From Anaerotignum neopropionicum (lineage in GTDB: Bacteria > Bacillota > Clostridia > Lachnospirales > Anaerotignaceae): a stretch of DNA of 64,000 bases. The stretch's first letter is position 1. Every line of letters starts with the position of its first letter. The notes below the pieces were generated by a model that was given only the letters and a program-made list of their open reading frames with translations, searched no databases and was not told the origin of the DNA. The position numbers were made by a program, and so were the translations under genes. The DNA lies in NCBI RefSeq assembly GCF_001571775.1, contig NZ_LRVM01000008.1, forward strand, positions 1-64,000, written 5' to 3'. This document shows, one piece after another, positions 44,324 through 54,443 of this stretch.

Positions 44324-44752
44324 CTAAATATTTTCTCCCTTTGCCTTAGACTCACAGTAAATACAGCGATACACCCTGTTTTCGCGGTCAGTCAGCTTAA
44401 AAATATGGTCGATTTCCTGCTCCACAGAGGTAATACAACGTGGATTTTTACACCTAATTACGTTGGTCAAGCGTTCGGGCAGCTCTGGATGAAATTTCCG
44501 AACTCTCTGTCCATCCTTAATGACATTTATGGTAATATCGGGGTTAATATAGCCCAGTACATCCAAGTCCAATTCAAAATCGGCATCAATTTTAATGATA
44601 TCCTTTTTCCCAATTTTACCGCTGGAAGCGTTTTTAATCAGTGCGATGGAACAATCCAAGGCTTCCAAGTTCAGCAGCTGGTAGATTTCCATGCCTTGCC
44701 CTGCTTTGATATGGTCGATCACAATACCGTTGCGAATAGAATCTATATTCAT
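44324..44752 (-). CDS. pyrI: Aspartate carbamoyltransferase regulatory subunit
   Basis: This 142-residue protein binds nucleotides in its N-terminal domain (IRNGIVIDHIKAGQGMEIY) and one zinc in its C-terminal domain through four cysteines (CKNPRC and CIYC). It makes PyrB allosteric, with CTP or UTP inhibiting. It is the last gene of the pyr operon, one base after pyrB. Confidence 0.97.
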   Translation of the reverse strand: MNIDSIRNGIVIDHIKAGQGMEIYQLLNLEALDCSIALIKNASSGKIGKKDIIKIDADFELDLDVLGYINPDITINVIKDGQRVRKFHPELPERLTNVIRCKNPRCITSVEQEIDHIFKLTDRENRVYRCIYCESKAKGENI

Positions 44753-44753
44753 A

Positions 44754-45668
44754 TTATTCCACCTCCAAAAGCTTCAAAATCAGTGCCATGCGGATAAATT
44801 TTCCATAAAGAACCTGCTTGAAATAGCAAGCCCGTGGGTCATCATCCACGTCAACGGAAATTTCGTTTACACGGGGAAGGGGGTGCATGATACATAGATC
44901 AGTCTTTGCCGTTGTCAGCTTTTCTTTATTTAAAATATAACTGTCCTTCAAGCGAATATAGTCTGCCTCGTTGAAGAAACGTTCTCTTTGTACACGAGTC
45001 ATGTAAAGAATATCCAAGGTAGGCATTACCTTTTCTAAGCTGGTAGTGACAGTATAGGAAACACCTTTTTTATCCAAAATATCGTTAATGATATATCCGG
45101 GCAGTTTTAATTCCTCAGGGGAGATTAAGACAAAGTGAATGTTTTCATAACGGGATAATGCATGAATCAAGGAATGTACGGTTCTGCCGAATTTTAAATC
45201 ACCACAAAGTCCTACGGTTAAGCTGTCAAAGCGTCCCTTTTCCCGCTGTATGGTCAAAAGGTCGGTTAGGGTTTGGGTAGGATGATTGTGTCCGCCATCT
45301 CCGGCATTGATAATCGGTACAGTGGAATGCATGGAGGCAATCATAGGCGCACCTTCTTTGGGATGGCGCATGGCAATAATATCTGCATAACAGCATACGG
45401 TACGAATGGTATCGGAAACGCTTTCCCCTTTGGCGGCTGAGCTGTTGCTTGCAGCGGAAAAACCAAGTACATTACCGCCCAATTCCATCATAGCCGCCTC
45501 AAAGCTAAGCCTTGTTCTTGTGGAAGGCTCAAAAAACAGGGTGGCCAGCTTTTTCTTTTGACATTTTTCGCTGTATTTATCGGGGTTTTCGATAATATCA
45601 TTGGCAGTATCAATTAAATCGTTAATTTCTTCAATGGAAAGGTCAACAATATCAATCAAGCTTCTCAT
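44754..45668 (-). CDS. pyrB: Aspartate carbamoyltransferase catalytic subunit
   Basis: This 304-residue enzyme joins carbamoyl phosphate and aspartate. The carbamoyl-phosphate loop is [13 protein letters not shown] (45-57). Further motifs are [24 protein letters not shown] and [10 protein letters not shown]. It overlaps pyrE by four bases and forms the holoenzyme with PyrI. Confidence 0.97.
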   Translation of the reverse strand: MRSLIDIVDLSIEEINDLIDTANDIIENPDKYSEKCQKKKLATLFFEPSTRTRLSFEAAMMELGGNVLGFSAASNSSAAKGESVSDTIRTVCCYADIIAMRHPKEGAPMIASMHSTVPIINAGDGGHNHPTQTLTDLLTIQREKGRFDSLTVGLCGDLKFGRTVHSLIHALSRYENIHFVLISPEELKLPGYIINDILDKKGVSYTVTTSLEKVMPTLDILYMTRVQRERFFNEADYIRLKDSYILNKEKLTTAKTDLCIMHPLPRVNEISVDVDDDPRACYFKQVLYGKFIRMALILKLLEVE

Positions 45669-46303
45669 AATATCCCATCCCTCCAGCTCTCGTCGCTAGG
45701 GTTATTGCGAAAGGCAATCAATCTTTTGATGTCCGCCTGCTTGATATAACCCTCGTTTGCGGCAACCTCTGCAACAGCATCAAAATCGGAAAGGCTGATG
45801 TTTTTTACATTCGCTTCCGTCAATCGATCCAGTCCCTTTTGCATTCCATAGGTAAAGATGCTGACTACGCCAAGCACCTCTGCTCCTGCTTCACGAAGGA
45901 CATTCACAACCTCAATGACACTGCCGCCTGTGGAAATCAAATCCTCCACAACAACAACCTTTTGGCCTTTTTCCAATTTACCTTCAATTTGATTATTGCG
46001 ACCATGATCCTTGGCGCCGGAGCGTACATATCCCATGGGCAGGCCTAAAATATGAGCGGTAATTGCCGCATGGGCAATCCCTGCAGTACTGGTGCCCATC
46101 AAGACTTCACATTGGGGGTATTCCTTGCGGATGGTTTCGGCCAAAGCGTTTTCTACATGGTTTCTCACTTCTGGAGCGGTTAGGGTTAAGCGATTATCAC
46201 AATAAATTGGGCTTTTGATACCACTTGCCCATGTAAAGGGGTCTTGGGGGCGCAGGAAAACTGCACCAATGGATAATAAGTCTTTTGCAATCAAATGCTT
46301 CAT
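45665..46303 (-). CDS. pyrE: Orotate phosphoribosyltransferase
   Basis: This 212-residue enzyme adds ribose-5-phosphate to orotate using PRPP. The PRPP loop is [17 protein letters not shown] (about 116-132). It overlaps pyrF by one base. Confidence 0.97.
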   Translation of the reverse strand: MKHLIAKDLLSIGAVFLRPQDPFTWASGIKSPIYCDNRLTLTAPEVRNHVENALAETIRKEYPQCEVLMGTSTAGIAHAAITAHILGLPMGYVRSGAKDHGRNNQIEGKLEKGQKVVVVEDLISTGGSVIEVVNVLREAGAEVLGVVSIFTYGMQKGLDRLTEANVKNISLSDFDAVAEVAANEGYIKQADIKRLIAFRNNPSDESWRDGIL

Positions 46304-47010
46304 TACGCATTACCTCCTAAAAATTCTGTCAAACATCTTCTGTATGCGGCAACGGGATCCTTTGCTTGGGTAATAGGGCGGCCGACCACGATATAATCGG
46401 AGCCTAATTCCCTAGCCTTTGCGGGGGTGGCAATACGCACCTGATCCCCTGCGTCCCCGTCGGCAAAGCGCACCCCGGGGGTGATGGTAAGGAATTCCTC
46501 TCCGCAGACCTCTTTTACTTTTTTTGCTTCCCAAGGAGAGCAAACAACGCCATCTAAGCCGGCAATTTTTGTGTTTTTTGCGTAGTGCATTACGGTTTCC
46601 TCAAGGCTTTTATGAATCAAAAGGTCGTTTTGCATTCTTTCTTCACTGGTGGAGGTCAGCTGTGTAACGGCAATTAATAGGCCACGAGAGCCGTCTTTTT
46701 TTGTAAAGCCCTCTAAGGCACCCTCCATCATTGCAATGGTGCCAGAGGCATGTACGTTGCTCAAATCCACATCCAAATCGGACAAGACGGACATTGCTTT
46801 TTTAACCGTATTGGGAATGTCGTGGAGCTTTAAATCCAAGAAAATTTTATGACCTCTTGCCTTGATTTCCTTTACAATGGCAGGGCCTTCTGCGTAGAAA
46901 AGCTCCATACCGATTTTTAAGAAAGGTCTTTCCTCCTTGAAATTTTCCAAAAAAGCCATAAGGTCGGCTTTGCTGTTAAAATCGCAAGCAATAATTACGT
47001 CTTTACTCAT
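46303..47010 (-). CDS. pyrF: Orotidine 5'-phosphate decarboxylase
   Basis: A 235-residue TIM barrel that makes UMP from OMP. The active-site tetrad is in [13 protein letters not shown] (about 58-70), and the phosphate loop in [15 protein letters not shown]. It is the short, PyrF group I form. It overlaps pyrD by four bases. Confidence 0.96.
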   Translation of the reverse strand: MSKDVIIACDFNSKADLMAFLENFKEERPFLKIGMELFYAEGPAIVKEIKARGHKIFLDLKLHDIPNTVKKAMSVLSDLDVDLSNVHASGTIAMMEGALEGFTKKDGSRGLLIAVTQLTSTSEERMQNDLLIHKSLEETVMHYAKNTKIAGLDGVVCSPWEAKKVKEVCGEEFLTITPGVRFADGDAGDQVRIATPAKARELGSDYIVVGRPITQAKDPVAAYRRCLTEFLGGNA

Positions 47011-47921
47011 TTGTGGGCACCTCCGATGATGTCGTTTAAATCTGTGATTCCGTATTTTTTCATAACGTGGGGCAAAGATTCAATGATGTTTTTGCAGGCA
47101 AAGGGCTCTACCAAATTTGCGGCACCAATTTGCACCGCCGTTGCCCCTGCAAGCATCATTTCCAATACATCCTCCGCGGAGGATACACCGCCCATACCAA
47201 TGATGGGGATTTTTACTGCTTCGTACACCTGATAAACCATGCGTACCGCCACAGGAAAGATGGCGCTTCCCGAAAAACCGCCCATTTTATTGGCAATGAT
47301 AGGTTTACCGGTTTTTAGGTCAATGCGCATACCCATGAGGGTATTGATTAAGCTGATACCATCGGCGCCTGCCTCCTCACAAGCCTTTGCAATGGCGGCA
47401 ATATCCGTAACATTAGGGCTGAGCTTGATATAAACGGGCTTTGTGGTGACTGCTTTTACTGCTCTCGTTACTTCTGCCGCCGCTTCAGGGCTTGTGCCAA
47501 AGCTCATGCCGCCATGGTGTACGTTGGGACAGCTTACATTTACTTCAATGATTCCCACTTGGTCTTCTTTATCAATTTTCTCTGAGCAAAAAGCATATTC
47601 TTCCACGGAAAAGCCGCTGATATTTGCGATAACAGGCTTATGAAACACCTTTCTCATTTTCGGCAATTCTTCCCTGATGACCTTTTCTATCCCGGGATTT
47701 TGCAAGCCTACGGAGTTAATCATTCCCCCTGTGCATTCTGCAATTCTTGGGGTAGGATTCCCGAAGCGTGCCTCCCTCGTGGTACCCTTAAACGAAAAGG
47801 AGCCTAACATATTAATATCGTAAAGCTCGGCAAATTCATAGCCGTAGCCAAAGGTACCGCTGGCAGGAATTATGGGGTTATCCAAGGGAATACCGCTTAG
47901 GGTTACTTTTGTATTTACCAT
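47007..47921 (-). CDS. pyrD: Dihydroorotate dehydrogenase B, catalytic subunit
   Basis: A 304-residue FMN enzyme of class 1B, which works with PyrK and uses NAD. Catalytic Cys in EVNVSCPNVHHGG (about 126-138), and the FMN-binding IPIIGMGGVSSAEDVLEMM. The ATG at 47921 is used (GGAGGAAA before it); an earlier in-frame ATG lies within pyrK. It overlaps pyrK by seven bases. Confidence 0.96.
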   Translation of the reverse strand: MVNTKVTLSGIPLDNPIIPASGTFGYGYEFAELYDINMLGSFSFKGTTREARFGNPTPRIAECTGGMINSVGLQNPGIEKVIREELPKMRKVFHKPVIANISGFSVEEYAFCSEKIDKEDQVGIIEVNVSCPNVHHGGMSFGTSPEAAAEVTRAVKAVTTKPVYIKLSPNVTDIAAIAKACEEAGADGISLINTLMGMRIDLKTGKPIIANKMGGFSGSAIFPVAVRMVYQVYEAVKIPIIGMGGVSSAEDVLEMMLAGATAVQIGAANLVEPFACKNIIESLPHVMKKYGITDLNDIIGGAHK

Positions 47922-48649
47922 ATGATTTCCTCCTTTTCCAAAACAGGGCCATCCTTGCAAATGCGCTTGCTGCCGTATTTTGTTTCACAGGAGCATCCCA
48001 TGCACGCCCCAAAGCCACAACCCATTCTCTCCTCAAAGCTAAGCTGCCCGCTGGTTTTCGTGCAGTCGGAAAGAGCTTTTAGCATGGGTTCGGGGCCGCA
48101 GGCATAGAAATAAGTATAATCGGAAAGGTTGCTCACAATATCCGTGACAAAGCCTTTCGTACCAAGACTGCCGTCTGACGTTGCAACGAGAACCTTTGCG
48201 CCAAGATGTTCAAATTCCTCGATATAAAAGGCTTCATCTTTTGTATTAAAGCCCAAAATAACAATAGGCGTTTTCCCTTCTGCCAGGAGGTTTTTTGCCA
48301 AGCGATACATGGGCGGAACACCAACACCGCCGCCAATAAGCAAGGGACAGCTTCCGCTTTTTGTTGTGTCGTAGCCGTTGCCCAAACCCGTCAAAATGTC
48401 TAATTGGGAAGGTGGAGCCATTAATTTCATGGCTTCTGTGCCTGCGCCTACCACTTTGTATAAAATGGTGACGGTCTTATCATCATAATCGCAGACCGAA
48501 ATAGGGCGGCGCAAAAACAGACCGTCTATTTTTATGTTCAAAAATTGCCCTGTCTTTGTGATGGCAGAGGTATCCCCCTCCAGTACCATGCGGTACACAG
48601 TGCTGGTCAGGGGTTCGTTTTTTAGGATTGTGAATCGTGATTGTTTCAA
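47915..48649 (-). CDS. pyrK: Dihydroorotate dehydrogenase B, electron transfer subunit
   Basis: This 244-residue subunit passes electrons from PyrD to NAD. FAD domain with LRRPISVCDYD, an NAD domain with IGGGVGVPPMYRLAK, and a C-terminal [2Fe-2S] site with cysteines in GCGFGACMGCSCETKYGS and RICKDGPV. TTG start at 48649, seven bases after AAGGAGG. Separated from pyrC by 300 bases containing repeat copy 3. Confidence 0.95.
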   Translation of the reverse strand: MKQSRFTILKNEPLTSTVYRMVLEGDTSAITKTGQFLNIKIDGLFLRRPISVCDYDDKTVTILYKVVGAGTEAMKLMAPPSQLDILTGLGNGYDTTKSGSCPLLIGGGVGVPPMYRLAKNLLAEGKTPIVILGFNTKDEAFYIEEFEHLGAKVLVATSDGSLGTKGFVTDIVSNLSDYTYFYACGPEPMLKALSDCTKTSGQLSFEERMGCGFGACMGCSCETKYGSKRICKDGPVLEKEEIIW

Positions 48650-48724
48650 GAAAAGCCCTCCTTAGGGGGTGATTTTAAGCCGAAAAATCTGTTTCGAAAT
48701 CGTTCATGAGAAGTTATAATTAAT

Positions 48725-48744
48725 ATTTTGGCGAAAGCCAAATT
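48725..48744. repeat. Left 20-base duplicate flanking repeat copy 3
   Basis: ATTTTGGCGAAAGCCAAATT, a small hairpin with a GAAA loop. The identical 20 bases recur at 48919-48938. Confidence 0.9.
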
Positions 48745-48749
48745 CAGAC

Positions 48750-48913
48750 TGTCGAAAAAGTCAAAACCTTGAGGGTTTTACCCTCAAACACCCACAAGGA
48801 TTTCACCCTTGACCCGTTATAAACTACATGAATATGTGGTTTGTGCAAAAGTTTTTGGGCTTGCTTTTTACAAAAAGCAAGCGGGTTTGGGCAGCGCCCA
48901 AGGTTTATCGACA
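48750..48913 (+). repeat. Dispersed hairpin-mosaic repeat, copy 3
   Basis: The ends are TGTCGA (48750) and TCGACA (48913). Modules in order are GAGGG/CCCTC, AAGGA/CCCTT, AAACTACAT/ATGTGGTTT, CTTGCTTTTT/AAAAAGCAAG and TGGGC/GCCCA. The third stem differs from that in copies 2 and 4 on both sides, keeping the pairing. It lies between pyrC and pyrK in the operon. Confidence 0.9.
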
Positions 48914-48918
48914 CACTG

Positions 48919-48938
48919 ATTTTGGCGAAAGCCAAATT
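48919..48938. repeat. Right 20-base duplicate flanking repeat copy 3
   Basis: Identical to 48725-48744. Together they look like a target duplication made when the repeat inserted, though the length is unusual. Confidence 0.9.
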
Positions 48939-48949
48939 TTTTGAATCCT

Positions 48950-50218
48950 TTATTTCTTTTGATAAGCAATGTTACCCCTGCAAAGGGTAAGCTCGCAGCA
49001 CCCGTTGACCTCTTTTCCTGCAAAGGGCGTGCTTCTGCCCATGGAGAGAAACTCCTCGGGGTTTATTGTGTACCGTTTGTTTAGATCAAATACAGTCAAA
49101 TCTGCGGGTTGTCCGACTTCCAAAGGTGTGCCGATACCAAAGCGTTTTCTTGGGTTGGTATGAAGCAGCTCCACTAATTTTTCTAGGGTAAAAATGCCTG
49201 TTTGAACCAATTCGGTATACAAAACAGGGAAGGCGGTTTCTAATCCGACGATGCCCATCATGCTCCCTGCAAGACCCTTTGATTTTTCCTCGGCGGAATG
49301 GGGGGCATGGTCGGTGGCAATCATGTCGATGGTGCCGTCCATGATGCCCTCCAGTAAAGCCTGTCTGTCCACTTCACTGCGTAGGGGAGGGTTCATTTTA
49401 AAACGACCGTCCTCTTGCAGCATGCTATCATTCATCACTAAGTAGTGCGGCCCTGTTTCACAGGTAACGTCAATTCCCTCGGCCTTTGCCTTCCGGATGA
49501 GGGCAACGGATTCCTTTGTGGAAACATGGCAAACGTGATACTTACAGCCCGTTTCTTTTACCAAAGCCAAATCCCGTTCAATTTGCTTCCATTCGCTGGC
49601 GGAGCAAATGCCCTTATGCCCATGTTGTGCCGCATATTCTCCATCATGGATATAGCCGCCGTGAAGTAAGGTATTGTCCTCACAATGGGCGGCGATAATT
49701 TTTCCGTATTGACTGATTTTTTTCATGGCGGTACGCATGAAATCGTCATTTTGTACACCTCGTCCGTCATCGCTAAAGGCGCAGACATCCTTTGCAATTT
49801 CGTCGTAAGCGGCAAATGCTTCGCCCTTTTCGCCGACGGAAATCGTACCATAGGGATGAACATGAACGCAAGCATTTTTTTGAATCAAATCCAGTTGAGG
49901 TGCTAAATTTTCCCTGGAATCCGGCGTGGGAGAGAGGTTTGGCATAGCGCAAACGGTGGTGTAGCCTCCATGGGCTGCGGCCTTTGTGCCTGTTTCAATA
50001 GTTTCCTTATAAAAAAAACCCGGTTCTCTAAGATGTACGTGAACATCAATAAAACCGGGAAATACAAAGCAACCTTCCAAATCAAAAAAAATATGATTGG
50101 AAGAATAAGAAGGCTTCTCAGTGGAAATTTTAGAAATGAGGCCATCTGCGATAAATATGTTGGAAATGACGAATTTACCGTCAATAAATACATTAACATT
50201 CGGTAAAATGTAGTTCAA
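48950..50218 (-). CDS. pyrC: Dihydroorotase
   Basis: This 422-residue zinc amidohydrolase closes carbamoyl aspartate to dihydroorotate. The metal motif is His60-Val-His62 in PGFIDVHVHLREPG, with later metal ligands in HCEDN and HVST and the catalytic Asp in IATDHAPHS. Class I length. It starts with TTG at 50218 after AAAGGAGC on the minus strand. It is the first gene of the pyr operon. Confidence 0.95.
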   Translation of the reverse strand: MNYILPNVNVFIDGKFVISNIFIADGLISKISTEKPSYSSNHIFFDLEGCFVFPGFIDVHVHLREPGFFYKETIETGTKAAAHGGYTTVCAMPNLSPTPDSRENLAPQLDLIQKNACVHVHPYGTISVGEKGEAFAAYDEIAKDVCAFSDDGRGVQNDDFMRTAMKKISQYGKIIAAHCEDNTLLHGGYIHDGEYAAQHGHKGICSASEWKQIERDLALVKETGCKYHVCHVSTKESVALIRKAKAEGIDVTCETGPHYLVMNDSMLQEDGRFKMNPPLRSEVDRQALLEGIMDGTIDMIATDHAPHSAEEKSKGLAGSMMGIVGLETAFPVLYTELVQTGIFTLEKLVELLHTNPRKRFGIGTPLEVGQPADLTVFDLNKRYTINPEEFLSMGRSTPFAGKEVNGCCELTLCRGNIAYQKK

Positions 50219-50278
50219 TTGTTCCAGCTCCTTTCCGTTCAGTAGTGGGCGGCAAGTATTTCTTTACAAATTGTCAGT

Positions 50279-50307
50279 AGTATAGCATACGCTTTTTAAT
50301 GTGTCAA
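50279..50307 (-). promoter_or_regulatory. Promoter of the pyr operon
   Basis: On the minus strand TTGACA (50307-50302), a 17-base spacer and TATACT (50284-50279). The 60-base leader to pyrC has no visible attenuator or PyrR site. Confidence 0.88.
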
Positions 50308-50340
50308 GAATATATTTTGATAATTTTAATCATGGCTGAA

Positions 50341-50370
50341 TTGACAGAAACAATTTTTGTGTGTTAGACT
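50341..50370 (+). promoter_or_regulatory. Promoter of the pur operon
   Basis: TTGACA at 50341-50346 and TAGACT at 50365-50370 (18-base spacer). Its -35 is 33 bases from that of the divergent pyr promoter. Confidence 0.7.
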
Positions 50371-50391
50371 GAGGGTGTCAATTAAAGGGGC

Positions 50392-50543
50392 TTTTTATAA
50401 CTGACGGATCAGTGGGAGACCACAGGGGAGTAGAAAGCTTGAATGTAAGCAGTTTAAGAGTTAAGCGGTGTTTTTTACACTGCGCCTGATAAAGAGGAAT
50501 CAGTCAGGAGTTTAACACTGCTTTTGTCGACCGTCTGGGCAGT
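50392..50543 (+). promoter_or_regulatory. ZTP (pfl) riboswitch upstream of purE
   Basis: This has the conserved halves of the ZTP/pfl aptamer: the CTGACGGATCAGTGGGAGAC and CACAGGGGAG stretch (50401-50430), and CGACCGTCTGGGCAG (50528-50542), joined by a variable stem region (50431-50527). It senses ZMP/ZTP, which build up when 10-formyl-tetrahydrofolate is short, and turns on purine and one-carbon genes. This fits the operon downstream. Confidence 0.92.
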
Positions 50544-50577
50544 CCTGTTTCTGACAAGGGAATAGGAATGTCCTTTT
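50541..50577 (+). terminator. Riboswitch expression-platform terminator
   Basis: CCTGTTTC pairs with GGGAATAGG around TGACAA, followed shortly by TCCTTTTTTG. It directly abuts the 3' end of the aptamer, as in other ZTP riboswitches that control transcription termination. Confidence 0.7.
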
Positions 50578-50620
50578 TTGTGTTCAAATCATATACTATT
50601 TTAACCATTAGGAGGTTTCC

Positions 50621-51115
50621 ATGAAAAAAATAGCGATTCTTATGGGCAGTGACAGTGACTTTCCCGTTGTGGAAAAAGCTTTAACAACCTTGGACAAGTT
50701 TGGGGTACCCTTCGAGGTACACGTTTATTCTGCCCACAGAACACCGGAAGAAGCAAGAGCCTTTGCAGTGAATGCCAGAGAAAATGGCTTTGGTGCAATC
50801 ATTGCGGCAGCGGGAAAGGCGGCTCATCTTGCAGGGGCAATGGCTGCAAATACAACCCTTCCTGTCATTGGTATTCCCATCAAATCTTCAACCTTAGACG
50901 GCTTGGATGCACTTCTTTCCACTGTGCAAATGCCTGGGGGCATGCCCGTTGCAACGGTAGCTATTGACGGCGCAGAAAATGCGGCCTTATTGGCAATTCA
51001 GATTTTGGCGGTGACAGATGAAGAATTGGCCGAAAAGCTTCGTTTCGCAAGATTAGAAAATGCAAAAAATGTTTTAGAAAAAGACCGTATGTTAGCGGAA
51101 AAATATAACAAATAA
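50621..51115 (+). CDS. purE: N5-carboxyaminoimidazole ribonucleotide mutase (class I PurE)
   Basis: This 164-residue enzyme moves the carboxylate of N5-CAIR to give [16 protein letters not shown] (9-20), SAHRTPEEA and [14 protein letters not shown] are class I signatures, not those of the class II AIR carboxylase. No purK is found in the window. First gene of the pur operon, ATG after AGGAGG. Confidence 0.95.
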   Translation: MKKIAILMGSDSDFPVVEKALTTLDKFGVPFEVHVYSAHRTPEEARAFAVNARENGFGAIIAAAGKAAHLAGAMAANTTLPVIGIPIKSSTLDGLDALLSTVQMPGGMPVATVAIDGAENAALLAIQILAVTDEELAEKLRFARLENAKNVLEKDRMLAEKYNK

Positions 51116-51211
51116 TAAGCTAAAGCTTGAAATAAGGATAAAAGCTTAAAATATATAATACAAATCAAAACGCCAAAAGGCAAAGATTATTCTTAGGAGG
51201 AATAAACGATC

Positions 51212-51922
51212 ATGGAAAAAACAGTTCAGATGTATGAAGGCAAGGCAAAAAAGGTATATGCAACCAACGATGAAAATTACTGCATCGTATCCTATAAGGA
51301 TGATGCAACTGCGTTCAATGGTCTGAAAAAGGGCACAATCCTTGGCAAGGGTGCCATCAATAACCGTGTAACAAACCACCTTATGAAGCTTTTGGAAAAA
51401 AGCGGAATCCCCACACATTTTGTGGAAGAGCTTTCCGACAGAGAAACCGTGGTAAAGAAAGTAACGATTGTACCTCTTGAGGTAATTGTTAGAAATATTG
51501 CAGCCGGCTCCCTGGCAAAGCGTCTTGGTTTGGCAGAAGGTACGAAAATGAAAAGCACAGTTTTGGAATACTGTTATAAAGATGACGAATTGGGCGATCC
51601 CATGATTAATGAATATCATATTCTAGCCATGGAATTTGCAACAAAAGAAGAAATTGACTTGATTGCAAAGTACTCCTTTAAAATAAACGACGTTTTAAGC
51701 CATTATTTAAAAGATGCAAATATTGAATTGATCGATTTTAAGCTAGAATTTGGAAAAACAGCTGATGGCCAAATTGTATTGGCTGATGAAATTTCCCCCG
51801 ATACTTGTCGTTTTTGGGATACTGTAACAGGCGAAAAGCTTGACAAGGACAGATTCCGTCGGGACTTGGGTCATGTGGAGGATGCTTATCAGGAAGTTTT
51901 GAAGCGCTTGATGGGCGAATAA
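51212..51922 (+). CDS. purC: Phosphoribosylaminoimidazole-succinocarboxamide synthase
   Basis: This 236-residue enzyme condenses CAIR with aspartate using [16 protein letters not shown] (start), [24 protein letters not shown] and [14 protein letters not shown] are conserved. About 100 bases after purE. Confidence 0.97.
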   Translation: MEKTVQMYEGKAKKVYATNDENYCIVSYKDDATAFNGLKKGTILGKGAINNRVTNHLMKLLEKSGIPTHFVEELSDRETVVKKVTIVPLEVIVRNIAAGSLAKRLGLAEGTKMKSTVLEYCYKDDELGDPMINEYHILAMEFATKEEIDLIAKYSFKINDVLSHYLKDANIELIDFKLEFGKTADGQIVLADEISPDTCRFWDTVTGEKLDKDRFRRDLGHVEDAYQEVLKRLMGE

Positions 51923-51961
51923 TCCAATTCACAAAACAGAGCGAATAGATGAGGTGCTAAC

Positions 51962-53422
51962 ATGTGTAAGAATGAAATTCATGAGGAATGTGGTGTATTC
52001 GGCGTTTTTGGGAAAGAAACTGCCACAGTAGCGGCGACAACCTATTATGGGCTGTTTGCATTACAGCACAGAGGGCAGGAAAGCTGCGGCATTGTAGTAA
52101 ACGATGATGGTGTTTTTCGCTTCCATAAGGACCCGGGCTTAGTAAATGATGTTTTTACGCCGCAGGTTATGGCATCCTTGGGGGAGGGCAATATGGCAAT
52201 TGGCCATGTACGCTACGGCACAACAGGTGCCAACGACCGTACCAATGCCCAGCCTATTGTTGTGAACCATGTTAAGGGGAAATTGGCGTTGGCCCATAAC
52301 GGTAATTTGGTGAATTCTTTTGAATTAAGACAGGAATTGGAATTACAAGGTTCTATTTTCCATACAACAAGTGATACAGAAGTTATTTCTTATGTGATTA
52401 CCAAAGAAAGATTGAATGCACCCTCTATTGAGGAGGCGGTAAACCGTGCAATGAACCGTATCAGAGGTGCATTTTCTTTGGTGATTATGTCTGCTTCTAA
52501 AATGATAGCGGCAAGAGATGAAAACGGCTTTAGACCCTTATGCTATGGAATTACAGCAGAGGGCAGCTATGTTGTTGCATCCGAAAGCTGTGCGCTGGAT
52601 GTTGTGGGTGCCACGTTTATTCGTGACATTCGTCCCGGAGAAATTGTAGTTTTTGATTGGGAGGGCGTTCGTACCATCACAGATCACTGTGATAAGGTAA
52701 AGCCTACGATTTGTATTTTTGAATATATTTATTTTTCCAGGCCAGACTCTCGTGTGGAGGGGAGAAGTGTACATGATGCAAGAGTAAGAGCGGGTGCTTG
52801 TCTTGCAATGGAGCATCCGGTGCAGGCAGATGTAGTCATTGGTGTTCCCGATTCCGGCTTAGATGCAGCCATTGGTTATGCAAGGCAGTCTGGCATTCCT
52901 TATGGCATTGGTTTTATTAAAAACAAATACATCGGACGCACGTTTATCTCACCCGGTCAGAAGGTTCGTGAGGATAAAGTGAAAATTAAATTAAATGTGA
53001 TTGCGGAAACAGTAAAGGGAAAAAGGGTTGTTTTGGTTGACGATTCCATTGTAAGAGGAACAACCTCAGCGCGGATTGTAAAGCTTCTTAGGGACGCAGG
53101 AGCAACAGAGGTGCATATGCGTTCTTCGGCACCCCCTTTCCGTTACCCTTGTTTCTATGGCACTGACGTGGACTCTCAGGAGAATTTGATTGCTTGTAAC
53201 CATACAATAGCAGAAATTCGAGATATGATTGGCGTGGACAGCTTGGGCTATTTAAGCCTAGACCATTTGAGTATGCTGATTGGTACCCCCAATGGTGAGG
53301 GTTACTGTGCATCCTGCTTTGATGGGAAATATCCCACAGAAAAACCCACAGAGGCTGATAAAAACAGATTTGAATATAAGCTCAGTGAGAGGAGAAAAAA
53401 ACAAGATGAAGAGTCAGAGTGA
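51962..53422 (+). CDS. purF: Amidophosphoribosyltransferase
   Basis: This 486-residue enzyme commits PRPP to purines. After a nine-residue propeptide comes the nucleophile Cys10 ([10 protein letters not shown]), as in Bacillus PurF. The PRPP loop is [17 protein letters not shown]. Cysteines for an oxygen-sensitive [4Fe-4S] cluster are in TICIFEY, RYPCFYG and GYCASCFDG. It overlaps purM by 17 bases. Confidence 0.97.
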   Translation: MCKNEIHEECGVFGVFGKETATVAATTYYGLFALQHRGQESCGIVVNDDGVFRFHKDPGLVNDVFTPQVMASLGEGNMAIGHVRYGTTGANDRTNAQPIVVNHVKGKLALAHNGNLVNSFELRQELELQGSIFHTTSDTEVISYVITKERLNAPSIEEAVNRAMNRIRGAFSLVIMSASKMIAARDENGFRPLCYGITAEGSYVVASESCALDVVGATFIRDIRPGEIVVFDWEGVRTITDHCDKVKPTICIFEYIYFSRPDSRVEGRSVHDARVRAGACLAMEHPVQADVVIGVPDSGLDAAIGYARQSGIPYGIGFIKNKYIGRTFISPGQKVREDKVKIKLNVIAETVKGKRVVLVDDSIVRGTTSARIVKLLRDAGATEVHMRSSAPPFRYPCFYGTDVDSQENLIACNHTIAEIRDMIGVDSLGYLSLDHLSMLIGTPNGEGYCASCFDGKYPTEKPTEADKNRFEYKLSERRKKQDEESE

Positions 53423-54443
53423 GAGCTATAAAGCAGCAGGTGTGGATATTGTAGCAGGATACCAGGCAGTTGAACTGATGAAGCAGCATATTGCAAAAAC
53501 AATGACAGCAGGGGTAATGTCCGATATTGGGGGCTTCGGCGGTCTTTTTGAATTGGATATGACAGGAATTACAAAGCCTGTTTTGGTAAGCGGTACAGAC
53601 GGTGTGGGTACAAAGCTGAAATTGGCATTTTTGATGGACAAGCATGATACTGTTGGCATTGACTGCGTTGCTATGTGCGTAAACGATATTATCTGTGTTG
53701 GTGCAAAGCCTTTATTCTTCTTGGATTATATTGCCGTGGGCAAAAACTTCCCTGAAAAAATTGCCTCCATTGTTTCCGGTGTTGCGGAAGGCTGTGTACA
53801 GTGCGGTGCGGCGTTAATCGGCGGAGAAACAGCGGAAATGCCCGGCTTTTACCCAGTGGATGAATACGATTTGGCGGGCTTCTCCGTTGGCGTTGTGGAT
53901 AAAGCGAAAATTTTGAATAATAAGACAATCAAAGAGGGGGATGTGCTGATTGCATTGCCCTCTAGCGGCGTGCATTCCAATGGTTTTTCCTTGGTACGCC
54001 GTGTATTTGATGTAGAACATACAGATATGAAGGCACCAGTTGCAGAATTGGGCGGCAAGTCCTTAGGGGAAACCTTGCTGACACCTACAAAAATTTATGT
54101 AAAGCCTATGCTGGCTTTGTTTGAAGAGGTGACGGTAAAGGCAGTTTCTCATATTACAGGGGGCGGTTTTTACGAAAACATTCCCAGAAGTATTCCTAAG
54201 GGCTTTGGGGCAAGGATTCATAAAGACGCATTGCGCACTTTACCTATCTTTGATTTGCTTGCAAAAAAAGGTAATATTCCTGAAAGAGATATGTTTAATA
54301 CCTTTAACATGGGCGTTGGCATGAGCGTTGTTGTAGCAAAAGAGGATGCCCCAAAAGCATTGGAAATCTTAAAGTCAAACGGCGAGGACGCATACATTAT
54401 GGGTGAAATTGTTGTTTCCGAGGAAGGTGTCGTAATATGCTAA
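53406..54443 (+). CDS. purM: Phosphoribosylformylglycinamidine cyclo-ligase
   Basis: This 345-residue AIR synthetase has [44 protein letters not shown] and [13 protein letters not shown]. The ATG at 53406 is used because it follows GAGAGGAG and gives the family length; upstream in-frame starts are deep in purF. It overlaps purN by seven bases. Confidence 0.96.
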   Translation: MKSQSESYKAAGVDIVAGYQAVELMKQHIAKTMTAGVMSDIGGFGGLFELDMTGITKPVLVSGTDGVGTKLKLAFLMDKHDTVGIDCVAMCVNDIICVGAKPLFFLDYIAVGKNFPEKIASIVSGVAEGCVQCGAALIGGETAEMPGFYPVDEYDLAGFSVGVVDKAKILNNKTIKEGDVLIALPSSGVHSNGFSLVRRVFDVEHTDMKAPVAELGGKSLGETLLTPTKIYVKPMLALFEEVTVKAVSHITGGGFYENIPRSIPKGFGARIHKDALRTLPIFDLLAKKGNIPERDMFNTFNMGVGMSVVVAKEDAPKALEILKSNGEDAYIMGEIVVSEEGVVIC

